Of a stretch of DNA of 64,000 bases, positions 41,135 through 51,991 are shown piece by piece (within the stretch, counting starts at the first letter, position 1; every line of letters begins with the position of its first letter). A program made the position numbers and the translations under genes. This DNA is from an uncultured Fluviicola sp. (GTDB taxonomy: Bacteria > Bacteroidota > Bacteroidia > Flavobacteriales > Crocinitomicaceae): positions 1-64,000 of the forward strand of contig NZ_CAMLDC010000010.1 in assembly GCF_946478805.1 (NCBI RefSeq). Reading direction: 5' to 3'. The notes beneath the pieces are model-generated. The model did no database searches. It saw only the letters and a program-made list of their open reading frames with translations, and was not told the DNA's origin.

Positions 41135-43015
41135 ATGAAGAATCTACTACTATTTAGCTTCCTCCTATTTCCCCTAATTCCGTGTTTTGCACAACCTGCC
41201 AATGACAATCCATGTTCGGCAACACCCTTAACAGTTGGAACATCCTGTTCATTCGCTACGTATACCAACGCGGCGGCAACTGCTTCTCCGGGAGTGCCCG
41301 CACCGGGCTGTGCAAGTTACAGTGGCGGAGATGTTTGGTTTTCAGCCGTTGTTCCGGCGAATGGAATCTTAACCGTTGACATGAATACCGGGGTGATATT
41401 GGATTCCGGTTTGGCATTCTACTCGGGAACCTGTGGCTCATTAACTTTGATCGAATGTGATGATGACGATTCCGGAAACGGAAACATGTCCATGATCAAC
41501 GGGACCGGATTAACTCCCGGCTCAACGGTATTCATTCGCGTTTGGGAATATGGAGGAGACAACAACGGAACATTTTCCATCTGTGCCAGTTCACCGGTTC
41601 CGATGACAAATGATGATCCATGTACAGCTATCTCACTTCCGGTGAACGCTTCCTGTTCCTACATCGGTGCAACAAGCGTTGGCGCAACAAATACTGCGGG
41701 GGTAACAGCTCCCGGTTGTGCATCTTACTCCGGTGAAGATGTTTGGTTTACGGCAGTTGTGCCTGCAACCGGATCAATCATGGTGAATACCAATTCCGGT
41801 ACCATGACTGACAGTGGAATGGCATTCTATACGGGAACTTGTGGTTCCTTGACTTTATTGGAATGTGATGATGATGATTCCCCTAATGGAGCGATGTCCA
41901 TGATCTCAAGAGGCGGACTCACACCGGGAAGCACCGTTTACATTCGCATGTGGGATTATGGCGGTGGATCCGGAACATTTTCAATCTGTGCGGTTGCAGG
42001 TGCAGTCTCCAATTCATGTGGAAGCGCTGCAACCAATGACAATTGTCCCTCTCCGGCTATTTTAACTCAGGGCCCAGGAACATTCAGTGCATCAACAGAC
42101 GTTACTTTTACAGCAGATCAACCAGGCAATGTGACTTCCGTATTTTGCGGATCCATTGAAAACAATTCCTGGTATCAGTTTGTAGCTTCAAGCACCACGC
42201 ACACCTTCCCTATTGCATCAGTAACAGGTTGTGTGAATAACTATGGTATCCAGGCACAAGTTTACAACGTAACTTATGATGCTTCAGGATGCTGTACCGG
42301 GTTTACATCCATGTCCAATTGCTTTAATCCGGGAACAGCTTCAACAGGAACGGTTACTGCATCAGGCCTGACAATTGGAAACACTTATATTTTAATGATC
42401 GATGGAAACGCAGGAGATGGTTGTGAATTCACAATTTCGGGTTGGACAGCAACCGGAATATTACCTGTCGAACTTTCTGAATTCAATGGTAATTCGACAG
42501 ACATTGGAAATGTACTTTCATGGAAGACGGAAAGTGAATACAAAAATGACTATTTTGAGGTGATGTATTCGCGTGATGCAGATCACTTTGAACAGATTGG
42601 TACCATTCAGGGAGTCGGAACAAGTTCGGAGGCTCAGGAATATCAATTCATTCACCAGGGGGTCCCTGCAGGAACAAGTTTCTATAAACTGCAGCAAGTT
42701 GATCTAAATGGAGAAAGAACTGAATCCAAGATAATTTCAATCAATTCAAAAGATGACTCGGACGGACTGTTTAGTGTATATCCTAATCCAATGAAAGAGC
42801 AATTGGTAATTCAGCTTCAAAGTTCACGAAAAGAAACCATGGTCATTGATCTTATGGATCAAAAAGGAGTTTCGATATTAAAAGAACAGGTTGATGTCAA
42901 CAAAGGGGTTACAAATCTTTTCAGAGACATTTCTTCACTAAGTTCCGGAGTCTATACTTTGATTATTACAAGTACTACTTCTTCTCAAAAACAACGTATC
43001 ATTAAAATTGACTAA
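41135..43015 (+). CDS. T9SS-exported surface protein with tandem beta domains
   Basis: A 626-residue secreted protein. After the signal peptide (about 1-19), two near-equal domains of about 135 residues follow (about 22-150 and 157-285). Each runs from NDxPC.A through APGCASYSG.DVWF, FY.GTCGSLTL.ECDDDDS and GLTPGSTV to GTFSICA, like the PPC/MAM-type domains of Bacteroidota proteins. A third, more distant domain follows (290-440), then a Bacteroidota stalk domain (LPVELSEFNGN, 445-540). The type A sorting domain ends the protein (YPNPMKEQLVIQL, then GVYTLIITST). It leaves through the type IX system and is attached to the surface. Confidence 0.9.
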   Translation: MKNLLLFSFLLFPLIPCFAQPANDNPCSATPLTVGTSCSFATYTNAAATASPGVPAPGCASYSGGDVWFSAVVPANGILTVDMNTGVILDSGLAFYSGTCGSLTLIECDDDDSGNGNMSMINGTGLTPGSTVFIRVWEYGGDNNGTFSICASSPVPMTNDDPCTAISLPVNASCSYIGATSVGATNTAGVTAPGCASYSGEDVWFTAVVPATGSIMVNTNSGTMTDSGMAFYTGTCGSLTLLECDDDDSPNGAMSMISRGGLTPGSTVYIRMWDYGGGSGTFSICAVAGAVSNSCGSAATNDNCPSPAILTQGPGTFSASTDVTFTADQPGNVTSVFCGSIENNSWYQFVASSTTHTFPIASVTGCVNNYGIQAQVYNVTYDASGCCTGFTSMSNCFNPGTASTGTVTASGLTIGNTYILMIDGNAGDGCEFTISGWTATGILPVELSEFNGNSTDIGNVLSWKTESEYKNDYFEVMYSRDADHFEQIGTIQGVGTSSEAQEYQFIHQGVPAGTSFYKLQQVDLNGERTESKIISINSKDDSDGLFSVYPNPMKEQLVIQLQSSRKETMVIDLMDQKGVSILKEQVDVNKGVTNLFRDISSLSSGVYTLIITSTTSSQKQRIIKID

Positions 43016-43017
43016 AC

Positions 43018-43368
43018 ATGAAAAAAACAATCTTTTTATTTGCGATCTGTTTTTTCTCAACCGGTGTTTTCTCTCAGACATCCGTATTTGAATTAAATCA
43101 AGAGAAAGCGCGTTATAACCAATCGAAAAGCATTTCACAAATCGTTTCGGATACCTTTCATTCCAAAATTCCGATCACCGATTCGGATTTCACACAAATC
43201 GCCGCTACAATGGAACAAAAAGACGGTTATGTTTCCTGTACATTGAATGCACAAAACAACCTGGTAGTGGAATATGAAAACTGGATAGAACTCAAAGACA
43301 TTCAAGACCTTATCGGGCAATTTGTTCCGGTTGAACCAGTAATAAGAACAGGACATGTCATGAAATAA
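43018..43368 (+). CDS. Small secreted protein, unknown
   Basis: A 116-residue protein with a signal peptide (about 1-20, ending VFSQ). It has no membrane helix or Cys in the mature part and no sorting domain. The family is not recognised. It starts 2 bases after the stop of the T9SS protein and ends before a strong terminator, so the two genes form an operon. Confidence 0.7.
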   Translation: MKKTIFLFAICFFSTGVFSQTSVFELNQEKARYNQSKSISQIVSDTFHSKIPITDSDFTQIAATMEQKDGYVSCTLNAQNNLVVEYENWIELKDIQDLIGQFVPVEPVIRTGHVMK

Positions 43369-43405
43369 TCAATACCATTTGGATAATATCCAAGCTTGAA
43401 TTAAG

Positions 43406-43442
43406 AAAACTCCGTTTGTCAACTGACAAACGGAGTTTTTTT
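43406..43442 (+). terminator. Terminator of the 41135-43368 operon
   Basis: AACTCCGTTTGTCA and TGACAAACGGAGTT form a 14-bp stem followed by a T run. Confidence 0.9.
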
Positions 43443-43702
43443 GTCCTACCGGGAATGCTGAGTTTAACGGCAGTCCAAATTGAAAGTCGAAATATTACCA
43501 AAGTTCACAGTAATTACTCATCCCCGACAGACAGCTTCTGATAAAGTAGCATAAAAAATCCCGATTCACAGAAGATAGCACTTGTCAAAACAGTTCGTTA
43601 AAGAAGCTGAAATCATTATCCATAAAGAAATCCCTCATCTTATCCTTTGACTTCCTTAAATCCCTTAAAAAGCGGATTAGTGCTGACCGAATCCCATCAA
43701 TA

Positions 43703-43735
43703 AAAAAAGCGGTCACTCTTTCGAATGACCGCTTT
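43703..43735 (-). terminator. Terminator of the giant surface protein gene
   Basis: AAAGCGGTCA and TGACCGCTTT pair around a short loop. A run of T follows on the minus strand, 26 bases after the stop codon. Confidence 0.9.
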
Positions 43736-43760
43736 CACTTCTTAGAAGAAGATCAGACGC

Positions 43761-46700
43761 TTAGTTCTTAACAATTCTTTCCAGAGAAGTGCCGAATTCG
43801 GTTTTAATTCTCAATGTATAAACACCTCTTTCATAAGTACTCAGATCAACTTGATCACCTGACTTAATTTGAGTCGCTTGAATTAATTTCCCTTGAACAT
43901 CCATTACTTCAACAGTTGCTGAAGAAGCATCCATTGTTACAATAACATAATCGTGAGTCGGATTCGGATGAACCGAAATCGTTGAGATCACACTCTCTTT
44001 GATTCCAACATTCGCAATCGTCACACAATTCGTAGTATCCGAACATGTTCCGTTTGATACGATTGCAGCATACGTTCCGTTTGCAGTCGCAACAAACGTT
44101 TGCGCTGTTGCTCCGGCAATCGGTGAATTTGTCGTACAGTTGATCCATTGGTAAGTTGTACCGGCAGATGCAGTAGCTGTAGCATTTCCGTTATCCGTCG
44201 CAGTTGCAACAAACGGTGCGATTGTCAGGTTCAATGTAACCACTGAATCACAACCTGCAGCATTTGTAATCGTATCATTATACATACCCGAAGCAGTATA
44301 AGTTATTCCAGTTTGTGCCCATGTATAAGGATTACAAGTGGAAACAGTTACCGTTGCCACTGTCGGTTGACTGATTGTCAAGTTCAATGTGATAATCGAA
44401 TCACAACCTACCGCATTTGGAATTGTATCCGTATAAGCACCGGAAGCTGTATATGTCAACCCATTTTGTGCCCAAGTATACGAAGTACACGCAATTGCAG
44501 AAACACTTGACGTAGTCGGTTGAAGGATTGTCAGGTTCAAAGTGATCACTGAATCACAACCGGCAGCATTTGGAATCGTATCCGTGTACATCCCTGAGGT
44601 TGTATAGGTCATTCCATTTTGAGCCCATGTAAATGAAGCACATCCCGATTCGATAACAGTTGCTGAAGTTGGCTGATTGATAGTCAAACTCAAGGTAACC
44701 ACAGAATCACAACCAAACATGTTTGGAATCGTATCATTGTAAGCACCTGATGTATTGTATGTCATTCCATTTTGTGCCCACGTATATGAACTACAAGCTG
44801 TAACAGGAACCAAAGACGCAGATGGCCCACCAATTGTCAGGTTCAAAGTCACAACAGAGTCACAACCTGCAGCATTCGGAATCGTAGCCGTATGTGTTCC
44901 GGAAGTTGTATAAGTTGTTCCGTTGATAGGCCATGTATACGTTTGACATGCCACTTGGTTTACTGTAGCTGTTGTCAGATGATTGATTGTTAGGTTCAAT
45001 GTGATCACTGAATCACAACCAACAGCGTTCGCAACAGTATCATGGTAAGCACCGGAAGTAACATAAGTCATTCCGTTTTGAGCCCATGTATACGTGTCAC
45101 AAGCCGCAACGCTTACAGATGAAGCTGAAGGACTGTTGATCGTCAAATTCAATGTAATCACTGAGTCACAACCTGCAGCATTCGGAATCGTAGCAGTGTG
45201 CACTCCTGAAGTTGTATATGTTGCTCCATTTTGAGCCCATGTATACGTTCCGCAAGCTGTTGCTAAAACAGTTGAACTTGAAGGTTGATTAACCGTAATA
45301 GTTGCTGTACTTTGAGCTGTACAACCATTTGGCGCGGTATATGTCGCTACATAAGTTGTCGTTGCAGAAGGTTTTGCATAAACTGTTCCTGTAGTTGCAC
45401 CAGTATATGCTACTGTACCACCTGCATTTGTATATAATGAACTCATCGGAGCCCAAGTTGGCTGAAGGTTAGTATAAACAAAACGCATGTTCGGTCTCAG
45501 GTTACTTGCTCCTGAAGTTCCCCAGGTTGATAAGGCATCGTATCCTGCAATTCCACCCGCTACATTATCTGTTGAACCGTAGAATACCGTATTTGTAGCA
45601 GTTGTTGTAGTATTGGTACGTGTACCTGAACCATTTCCACCATTCCCTGCGTTATGAACAGTTTCCACAACGATATTCGAAGTTCCATCCCATGTATATG
45701 GAGTAACCAACGTAAATGTTACCAATCCTGCAGCAGAAGGAGTAAAAGTTGTAGGTCCGTAAACGGTAGTCGTTCCTCCTACAAATCCTGTCAATGCAGT
45801 CAATGCAGTATTCCCCATACGGATTGTAAAGTTCGTACAAGCATTTGCTGCAAATGTATTCAGGTCAAAAGCAACTGAATTGATTTTACTTCCCGCAACC
45901 ATTCCTTGTGCGGTCAATTCAGCAGCTGTGAACAAGATCTGGTGTTTTGTACCACCATAGTATGCACTTAACGGATTCGGGAAAGAAGTTGTTCCTGGTG
46001 CCGTTGTTCCATTACCAAGTACAGCAGTTCCTCCAGCAGATCCTCCAACAGTTAATTGTTGAACAACTCCGTTACAAACAACAGCTGTAGCCGGTGTTAT
46101 CGGAGAACTTAATGGCGCCGGATTGACAATAATTGAAGTTGTCGCAGTTGTAATACAACCGTTATTAGCCCCACCACTTGCATCTGTTGCTGTAACTGTA
46201 TAAGAAGTGGTCACAGTTGGAGAAGCAGTAACTGTTGCCCCGGTTCCCAAACCTCCTGTCCACGTATAAGTATAATTCGGATCGTTCGGACTTGTTACTG
46301 TCAATGAAGTTGAACTTCCATTACAGATAGTAGTCGTTCCAGCAATTGAAATCGCCGGAGGAGTTGTTACAGTTACCGTAACTGCGGTTCTTGCACTTGA
46401 ACAAGTCCCATTGTTTTCTGTAACATAGAAAGTTGTCGTTGCAGAAACCGGATATCCTGAAAGTGAACTTCCCGTTTGACCTGCAATTGCAGTACCTCCT
46501 GTCGGAACCAAATACCATGAAAAAGTATTTCCGGGTGTTCCTGTTCCGGTAACAGAAGCTGTTGGTGTCATAATCCCACACTGTGTACTGTTATTTGCAA
46601 CCGGAGCAGCTGTCGCACTGTTAATGGTCACTAACGGAGTCGTGGCAGTTGCCACACATCCTGACATAGTATTTGTAGCTGTTACCGTGAATGCCTGTGT

Positions 46701-49700
46701 TGTAGCGGATCCACTTGTATTTGTAACAGACGTTGTTGCAGTTGGAGTATTCAAACCTGTCCCGGGAGACCATGACCACGTGTAGGAATTGTTGTGATTC
46801 ATTCCGAAAGTCATTTTTGGTCTCGAAGATCTTGTTGATGAAGCGGTTGTTGCTGCCAAAACCGTCGCCGGTGTTTGACTGTCAACACGATAATATGCTG
46901 TTGAAACATACGCCGTATTATCATAACTAACTTCAGAAGAGGATCCTCCGGTATTATTATTACTCCAGGAAGTTTGAACGATCAGGTTACTGGTTCCGTC
47001 CCAAACGAAAGGAGCAGATAAAGTATATGTATTTAAACTTGATGGAGTCAATGTCAACAAAGCTGTTGAATAAACCTGAGTCAAGGAAGAAGTCGGAATC
47101 AATCCGGCAGATAAATCCGCGCTGGCAGTCGTTCCCATATGGATAGTAAACCCTGCATACGTTGTTCCAACAGTTCCTATGTTCAATGCCACAGAAGTAA
47201 TGTTACCGGCAGTTAAACCTGCAGCGGTTAGCTCCGAAGCGCGAATCACAAACTGTTCTTTAACTCCTCCATAATTGTGGTAGAACGGGCTGTAATAATC
47301 CGTAGACCCCGTAAGCGCTCCTGCTCCTACTACAAACGGTCCGTCATTTGCGGAAATTGCATTTGCGGATAAGGTAATGTTATCACCACTACAAACCGTA
47401 GCCGGAGTGGCTGTTGCAGCGCTTAACGCCGGAAGGTCATTTACAAGCACCGTTGCAGTTGCAGATGCAGCACATCCGCCATCCGTAGCAGTTACTGTAT
47501 ATGTATAAGTTCCAGCTGCTGTCGGAGTAACTGATATCGAAGCTCCAGCCATTGGTGTTTCAGCACCACTTCCTGCAGTACTCACTGTCGAGTACGTATA
47601 ATTTTGGAATGGTGTCGGATTCAGGTTTGAAGCTGTCAAAGTAACTGATCCGCCGATACAAATTGCAGCAGCAGATGAAGTCAATGAAACCTGATCCGGT
47701 GTAGAAACACTTACAGTAACCGGTGTTCGTGCACTTTCACAACCTGTTGTCGTATTCAGTTCACTGACATAAAAAGTAGTTGTTACTCCAACGGTAGAAG
47801 TATATGTTGTTGAAGTACTTGACTGCAATGCAGATCCACCTGATGATGCAGCATACCAGTTAAATGTCGGTGTTGGTAATCCACTGGTGGAAGTAACACT
47901 TGCAGTTGGAACCTGCACACCACATTGTGCACTGTTGACAGCTGTTGGCGCTGATGGAAGCGGATTTACAGTAATGGTTGTAGTTGGAGCCGGTGTAACC
48001 GAACAACCGGCAGCAGTAATAGTTGCTGTGTAGGTTGTTGTCGCAGCCGGAGTAACTGATATTGGATTCGTTGTTCCAACAGTTGTTGCACCATCAGACC
48101 AGGAAATGGACTGAATTGGTGGTACTATACCACCTGTAAGTGTTACATTCAATCTATTCGTACTCAAGGTTCCGGTTGCGCTCCCACTTGTCGACCAGGC
48201 AACCATATTTCCTGCAGTTGCAGTATAATATGTCTGAGCATTATTCGTTGCATTTGCACCGTCATGACTCACTTCAACAACAATATTGGACGTTCCGTCC
48301 CAGATGTAAGGAGTTGAGAAGTTGATAACGTTCACCCCTACAGCATGTGTATAAGTTGCAGCAGGGAAAACCGTTGTATAACCTGTAGTAGATACAAAAT
48401 CCGTAAATGCTGTCAATGCTGTCGTTCCAATCTTGACAACAAAGTTTGGATTCGTTGCTGCATCCCCTAATGTTGAAATATTGAACGACATGGAAGTAAT
48501 AGGTCCTGCAGTCAACCCTCCAGCTGTTAATTCCGCAGCAGTATAAATAGTCTGCATGCGGTATGAAGGCCATCTGTTACAAAATGCGGTTGGTTGTACA
48601 GTTGCTCCCGTTAAAGTGGTAGCTGTTCCAATTGTAGCCGCTCCGTTTTTCGCTAATACTGCAGTTAAAACAGGAGTTGAACCAGCACAAATTGTACTTG
48701 AAGAAGCATTCACACTCGCCGTAACCCCTGTTAAAGGTTCGTCCGAATAAGCTGTCCCCGCATATGAAGAATTCAAACCTAATGAATTCTGTGCGGCTAC
48801 TCCCCATGCAATAACTGCATTAGCAGGAGTTGGCACCGGAATAGTTCCTGTCCACGTATTACCGGAAACATTTGTCATAACAATATTTGTCTGAACAACA
48901 CCATTTACTGTATACCCAATCGTTGCACCAGTAATTGTTCCGGAAACAGTTGTAATGTCCACAGAAATAATTCGGGCAGTCGCGGTACATTGTGCAGAAA
49001 CCGGAGGAGTTACAGAATTCAAGGTAATTACCGGTGCAGGAGTAGTACCTGCAAATTCGTAAGCTCCAATATCCGGAGTACCTGACCTTACAGCTCCGGT
49101 ATAATCCGTTGTAATTCCCGGAACACTTGCCGCCCCACTTTCAATCTGAGAAGTAATTCCCGCAACAGGACGAAGGAAATCTGAACTTGATCCTGTTAAA
49201 CTGATAAAGAAGTTACCTGCTGTTCCGTAACCAGATCCTGTAAATGCCGCTTCCCCGCTAAATGAATTCACATCTCTTGGAGTAACCACACCCTGATAAG
49301 CTAAAATGGTTTGATAGGATGTAGTTGCATCATACATAATTAAGCGAGTCGCCGAAGGTATACCTGCATATAACAAGTTACGGTTCGAAGAAGAAGCATA
49401 ATTATTCAACGCAACACCTGAACGACGAAATGCGACTGCAATACCTGTACCAACCGGAGTGGTTTCATTGACAATAATATTGTTGCGCATATCTAACGCA
49501 GCGGTTGTTGCAGTAGCACTTACCTGATGATAAATTCCGGATGTACCGAAATTAGTTCCGGAAGATGTCCCGTTTAAATAAACGGAGTTGTAATAAACCC
49601 CGTATGTTGCAGAAGTAGAAGATGAATTCACACTAATCCCTCTGACAACATCCGTTCCGCTGGCCGTTGTTGCGGTAAGTCCGCTGATAATATTATTGAA

Positions 49701-51617
49701 CACATTTACGGTAGTTCCTCCTGTGATGCTAATTCCGTAAACGGTACCACCTGCATTGGAAGAAGAAAGTCCATAAATTTTGTTTGCACTGACATTTGTC
49801 AAAGTTGCACCTGAAACGGAGATGGCGTTTACAAGACTTGCTCCGGTTGAAGAAAGTGTATTAATGTCGTTGTGATCAACCGAAATGGAAGTTGCCGTGT
49901 TTGCAATTGAAATCCCGGTAACCGTTGATCCTGTTCCTGTTGAGGACAAAGATGAAATGGTATTGTTTTGAATCGATGTAGCAACCGTACCTGCAAAAGT
50001 ATTGGATAAGTTGATCGCAGTGATCGAGCTTTGACCGGAAATATTGCTAAATGTATTGTTTGCTACTGTTGAAGTCGCCCCACCCCAATAAGAAGTTGAA
50101 AAACCAATTATTGCACTAGTTCCTCCTGTAACATTGGAAAATGTATTGCCTGTTATAGTTTTCGAACAGGCACTTGACGAACCATCTGTGTTATTAATAA
50201 AAGTCAGAGAGGTTGCACCGGTAACGCTGATATTCGAAAAGTTATTATTACTTAATGTATAAAAAGCACTGTTCGGGGAAGAGGCTCCCGTTGTGAAACC
50301 AATTATAGATCCCCCGGCTCCGCTCTTTGTAAACTGAGTAACAATCGAGTTATTGGAAGCCGTTGAAGACCCACCACCCGGAATTGTAAACGAATGAGAT
50401 ACAAATGTCACACTCCCTGTTGTAGCTGCAGTCAGGTTATTGAAACTATTGTTATTAATCGTTGTTGTAAAATTCGTACTCGCTGTTGAAATGAATGTCA
50501 AATTACCCGTCGGGGCAGCTACGCTATGTCCGAACCCATTGAATTGGTTATTGGATATATCCAGAGTAGAAGTAGCCGAAGCAGATCCTGAAGGAGAAGT
50601 AATCCCCACAACATTTCCTCCTACAGCAGCCGATAATAAATTAAATGTATTATTCGAAATGACCTGGGAAAAGGTTCCCGTTGGAGTATTGGAAAATGCC
50701 TGAAGCTGAATTCCATTCAAAGTACCGGCAGTCACCGTACCATTACTGGTCAATGTATTAAAAGAACAGTTTGTATTTTTTACGTTACGAAATAAAATCC
50801 CATTCACAGTTCCTGAAACAGCATTGAATCCGGAAAATGTTCCGTTTAATCCGAATGTAATCGTGTTTCCATCTCCGGACAGACCACCGATTACCAAACC
50901 TGACGCATGATCAGCAGCTGCCGTAGGTCCAAGAACAACAATCCCCATATTGACAGAAGAGATCGTATTTCGTTTAATCGTCAAATTGTTATTATTACCT
51001 GTCGTTGCAGTTGCTCCGGAGTTCATTGTCGTCGCATTGTGAGTAGAATTCGCATAAATTCCCATCGCGTTTTGATAGGTAGCTCCCAATGCAATCGTGT
51101 TGTCTGTTATTGAAACATTCTGACAGCCATCTGTGGTAGTTGTATAAAACAACGCGATACCGAACTCCGTCATATTGTTCGTAGCAGCAGCAGTAGTTGT
51201 ATTCGCTGCATTCTCTCTCAAATCCAAACCGGAGATTGTAACGTAATCCGAACCGATCAATTTGATGATCCCATCATTCAAAGCACCGGCAGTTAATGTA
51301 CCGGACGCAGTGATAATCGGTTTAGGGGCCCCGCCCGTTCCCTGCATAATAATTGGATTTGCTGCCGTTCCTGTAGCAGTAATCGTAAACCCTCCTGCCG
51401 GTGCCGTTTCGGTATACCCGGAAGGAACATTTAAAGTAACACCTCCGGAACCAATTCCGTTCGTGTTAATGTCGGTTATGAAATCTGCAATGGTAGCATA
51501 GTCAGTAGGGATTGTTTTTATTCCCGAGACTTGTCCGAACAAACTTCCCGAACCAAGAATCAAGAGTGCAAAGCACATAATGAACCTTGAAAAATTCATG
51601 GTACTGTTTTTCAACAT
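43761..51617 (-). CDS. Giant T9SS-exported adhesin-like protein (2618 residues)
   Basis: A signal peptide (to about residue 29, LFGQ) is followed by a right-handed beta-helix region (about 35-830) made of many NNTFSN-type turns. Three related domains of about 150 residues follow, each with a TAAEL/SELTA-GLTAG strand and WDGTSN[IL][VI]V, spaced by Ig/SprB-like segments. Seven repeats of about 48 residues (about 2110-2465; TYTWAQNG, GCDSVITLNLTI) come next, then a type A sorting domain (HPNPTHDYVIVTM, GVYTLRIKTEF). It is likely an extracellular surface fibre for attachment. The start could also be the internal ATG at 51599. Confidence 0.9.
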   Translation of the reverse strand: MLKNSTMNFSRFIMCFALLILGSGSLFGQVSGIKTIPTDYATIADFITDINTNGIGSGGVTLNVPSGYTETAPAGGFTITATGTAANPIIMQGTGGAPKPIITASGTLTAGALNDGIIKLIGSDYVTISGLDLRENAANTTTAAATNNMTEFGIALFYTTTTDGCQNVSITDNTIALGATYQNAMGIYANSTHNATTMNSGATATTGNNNNLTIKRNTISSVNMGIVVLGPTAAADHASGLVIGGLSGDGNTITFGLNGTFSGFNAVSGTVNGILFRNVKNTNCSFNTLTSNGTVTAGTLNGIQLQAFSNTPTGTFSQVISNNTFNLLSAAVGGNVVGITSPSGSASATSTLDISNNQFNGFGHSVAAPTGNLTFISTASTNFTTTINNNSFNNLTAATTGSVTFVSHSFTIPGGGSSTASNNSIVTQFTKSGAGGSIIGFTTGASSPNSAFYTLSNNNFSNISVTGATSLTFINNTDGSSSACSKTITGNTFSNVTGGTSAIIGFSTSYWGGATSTVANNTFSNISGQSSITAINLSNTFAGTVATSIQNNTISSLSSTGTGSTVTGISIANTATSISVDHNDINTLSSTGASLVNAISVSGATLTNVSANKIYGLSSSNAGGTVYGISITGGTTVNVFNNIISGLTATTASGTDVVRGISVNSSSTSATYGVYYNSVYLNGTSSGTNFGTSGIYHQVSATATTAALDMRNNIIVNETTPVGTGIAVAFRRSGVALNNYASSSNRNLLYAGIPSATRLIMYDATTSYQTILAYQGVVTPRDVNSFSGEAAFTGSGYGTAGNFFISLTGSSSDFLRPVAGITSQIESGAASVPGITTDYTGAVRSGTPDIGAYEFAGTTPAPVITLNSVTPPVSAQCTATARIISVDITTVSGTITGATIGYTVNGVVQTNIVMTNVSGNTWTGTIPVPTPANAVIAWGVAAQNSLGLNSSYAGTAYSDEPLTGVTASVNASSSTICAGSTPVLTAVLAKNGAATIGTATTLTGATVQPTAFCNRWPSYRMQTIYTAAELTAGGLTAGPITSMSFNISTLGDAATNPNFVVKIGTTALTAFTDFVSTTGYTTVFPAATYTHAVGVNVINFSTPYIWDGTSNIVVEVSHDGANATNNAQTYYTATAGNMVAWSTSGSATGTLSTNRLNVTLTGGIVPPIQSISWSDGATTVGTTNPISVTPAATTTYTATITAAGCSVTPAPTTTITVNPLPSAPTAVNSAQCGVQVPTASVTSTSGLPTPTFNWYAASSGGSALQSSTSTTYTSTVGVTTTFYVSELNTTTGCESARTPVTVSVSTPDQVSLTSSAAAICIGGSVTLTASNLNPTPFQNYTYSTVSTAGSGAETPMAGASISVTPTAAGTYTYTVTATDGGCAASATATVLVNDLPALSAATATPATVCSGDNITLSANAISANDGPFVVGAGALTGSTDYYSPFYHNYGGVKEQFVIRASELTAAGLTAGNITSVALNIGTVGTTYAGFTIHMGTTASADLSAGLIPTSSLTQVYSTALLTLTPSSLNTYTLSAPFVWDGTSNLIVQTSWSNNNTGGSSSEVSYDNTAYVSTAYYRVDSQTPATVLAATTASSTRSSRPKMTFGMNHNNSYTWSWSPGTGLNTPTATTSVTNTSGSATTQAFTVTATNTMSGCVATATTPLVTINSATAAPVANNSTQCGIMTPTASVTGTGTPGNTFSWYLVPTGGTAIAGQTGSSLSGYPVSATTTFYVTENNGTCSSARTAVTVTVTTPPAISIAGTTTICNGSSTSLTVTSPNDPNYTYTWTGGLGTGATVTASPTVTTSYTVTATDASGGANNGCITTATTSIIVNPAPLSSPITPATAVVCNGVVQQLTVGGSAGGTAVLGNGTTAPGTTSFPNPLSAYYGGTKHQILFTAAELTAQGMVAGSKINSVAFDLNTFAANACTNFTIRMGNTALTALTGFVGGTTTVYGPTTFTPSAAGLVTFTLVTPYTWDGTSNIVVETVHNAGNGGNGSGTRTNTTTTATNTVFYGSTDNVAGGIAGYDALSTWGTSGASNLRPNMRFVYTNLQPTWAPMSSLYTNAGGTVAYTGATTGTVYAKPSATTTYVATYTAPNGCTAQSTATITVNQPSSSTVLATACGTYTWAQNGATYTTSGVHTATIPNAAGCDSVITLNLTINSPSASSVSVAACDTYTWAQNGMTYVTSGAYHDTVANAVGCDSVITLNLTINHLTTATVNQVACQTYTWPINGTTYTTSGTHTATIPNAAGCDSVVTLNLTIGGPSASLVPVTACSSYTWAQNGMTYNTSGAYNDTIPNMFGCDSVVTLSLTINQPTSATVIESGCASFTWAQNGMTYTTSGMYTDTIPNAAGCDSVITLNLTILQPTTSSVSAIACTSYTWAQNGLTYTASGAYTDTIPNAVGCDSIITLNLTISQPTVATVTVSTCNPYTWAQTGITYTASGMYNDTITNAAGCDSVVTLNLTIAPFVATATDNGNATATASAGTTYQWINCTTNSPIAGATAQTFVATANGTYAAIVSNGTCSDTTNCVTIANVGIKESVISTISVHPNPTHDYVIVTMDASSATVEVMDVQGKLIQATQIKSGDQVDLSTYERGVYTLRIKTEFGTSLERIVKN
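44215..45290 (-). repeat. Seven tandem coding repeats of about 144 bp
   Basis: Within the giant gene, seven copies encode C-x-x-[YF]-TW-A-Q-N-G-x-TY-x-x-SG, then GCDSVITLNLTI. The third copy has WPING in place of WAQNG. The DNA copies are similar enough to allow slippage and length change. Confidence 0.9.
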
Positions 51618-51991
51618 AATCTATAATTTAAGTAACAGCACAAAAGTGATACTATCCTAGCTACAAAAAAAATTGACATGCCAATTGACGTACCAATAAT
51701 TGATTTGATAAACCGATTTAGTAAATTTTGCGAAACTTAAAAAAATAGTTAAAACCCAAAGGAAGCAGGGTGAATTGGATTAAAATAAGGGTAAAAAAGA
51801 AAATGTCAGCTTGTTAATTATTTAACGTAATAATTATCAAAAATTAATAGAAGCACTGCAATAAGTGGTTTTAAAAAGCTTACACCTGTTATCTTCCAGT
51901 GATCTATGTTAAATTTTATTACAAATATTTTAAAAAACGATTTCTTAACATTTCTGTTAAGTTTGAATGAAGTCTGGAATTTTCAACGAAT
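51618..51991. other. Gap with control region of the giant gene
   Basis: A 374-base AT-rich gap between two minus-strand genes. The right part (about 51618-51700) is upstream of the giant gene and holds a tandem 12-bp repeat. Nothing else stands out. Confidence 0.5.
51671..51694. repeat. Tandem 12-bp repeat upstream of the giant gene
   Basis: AATTGACATGCC and AATTGACGTACC lie side by side about 55-78 bases upstream of the giant gene's first ATG, a likely position for a regulator site. Confidence 0.5.

Larger units (their letters stand above)
43369..43760. other. Convergent gap with two terminators
   Basis: A 392-base gap between convergent genes. It holds a terminator on each side (43406-43442 and 43703-43735). 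The 260 bases between them have no supported gene. Confidence 0.6.

Noticed and set aside
43909..50703. Many open frames on both strands within the giant surface protein gene
   Set aside because: They arise from its Thr/Ser/Gly-rich repeats and show repeat-like, Cys/Asn/Tyr-biased translations. No family pattern is seen.
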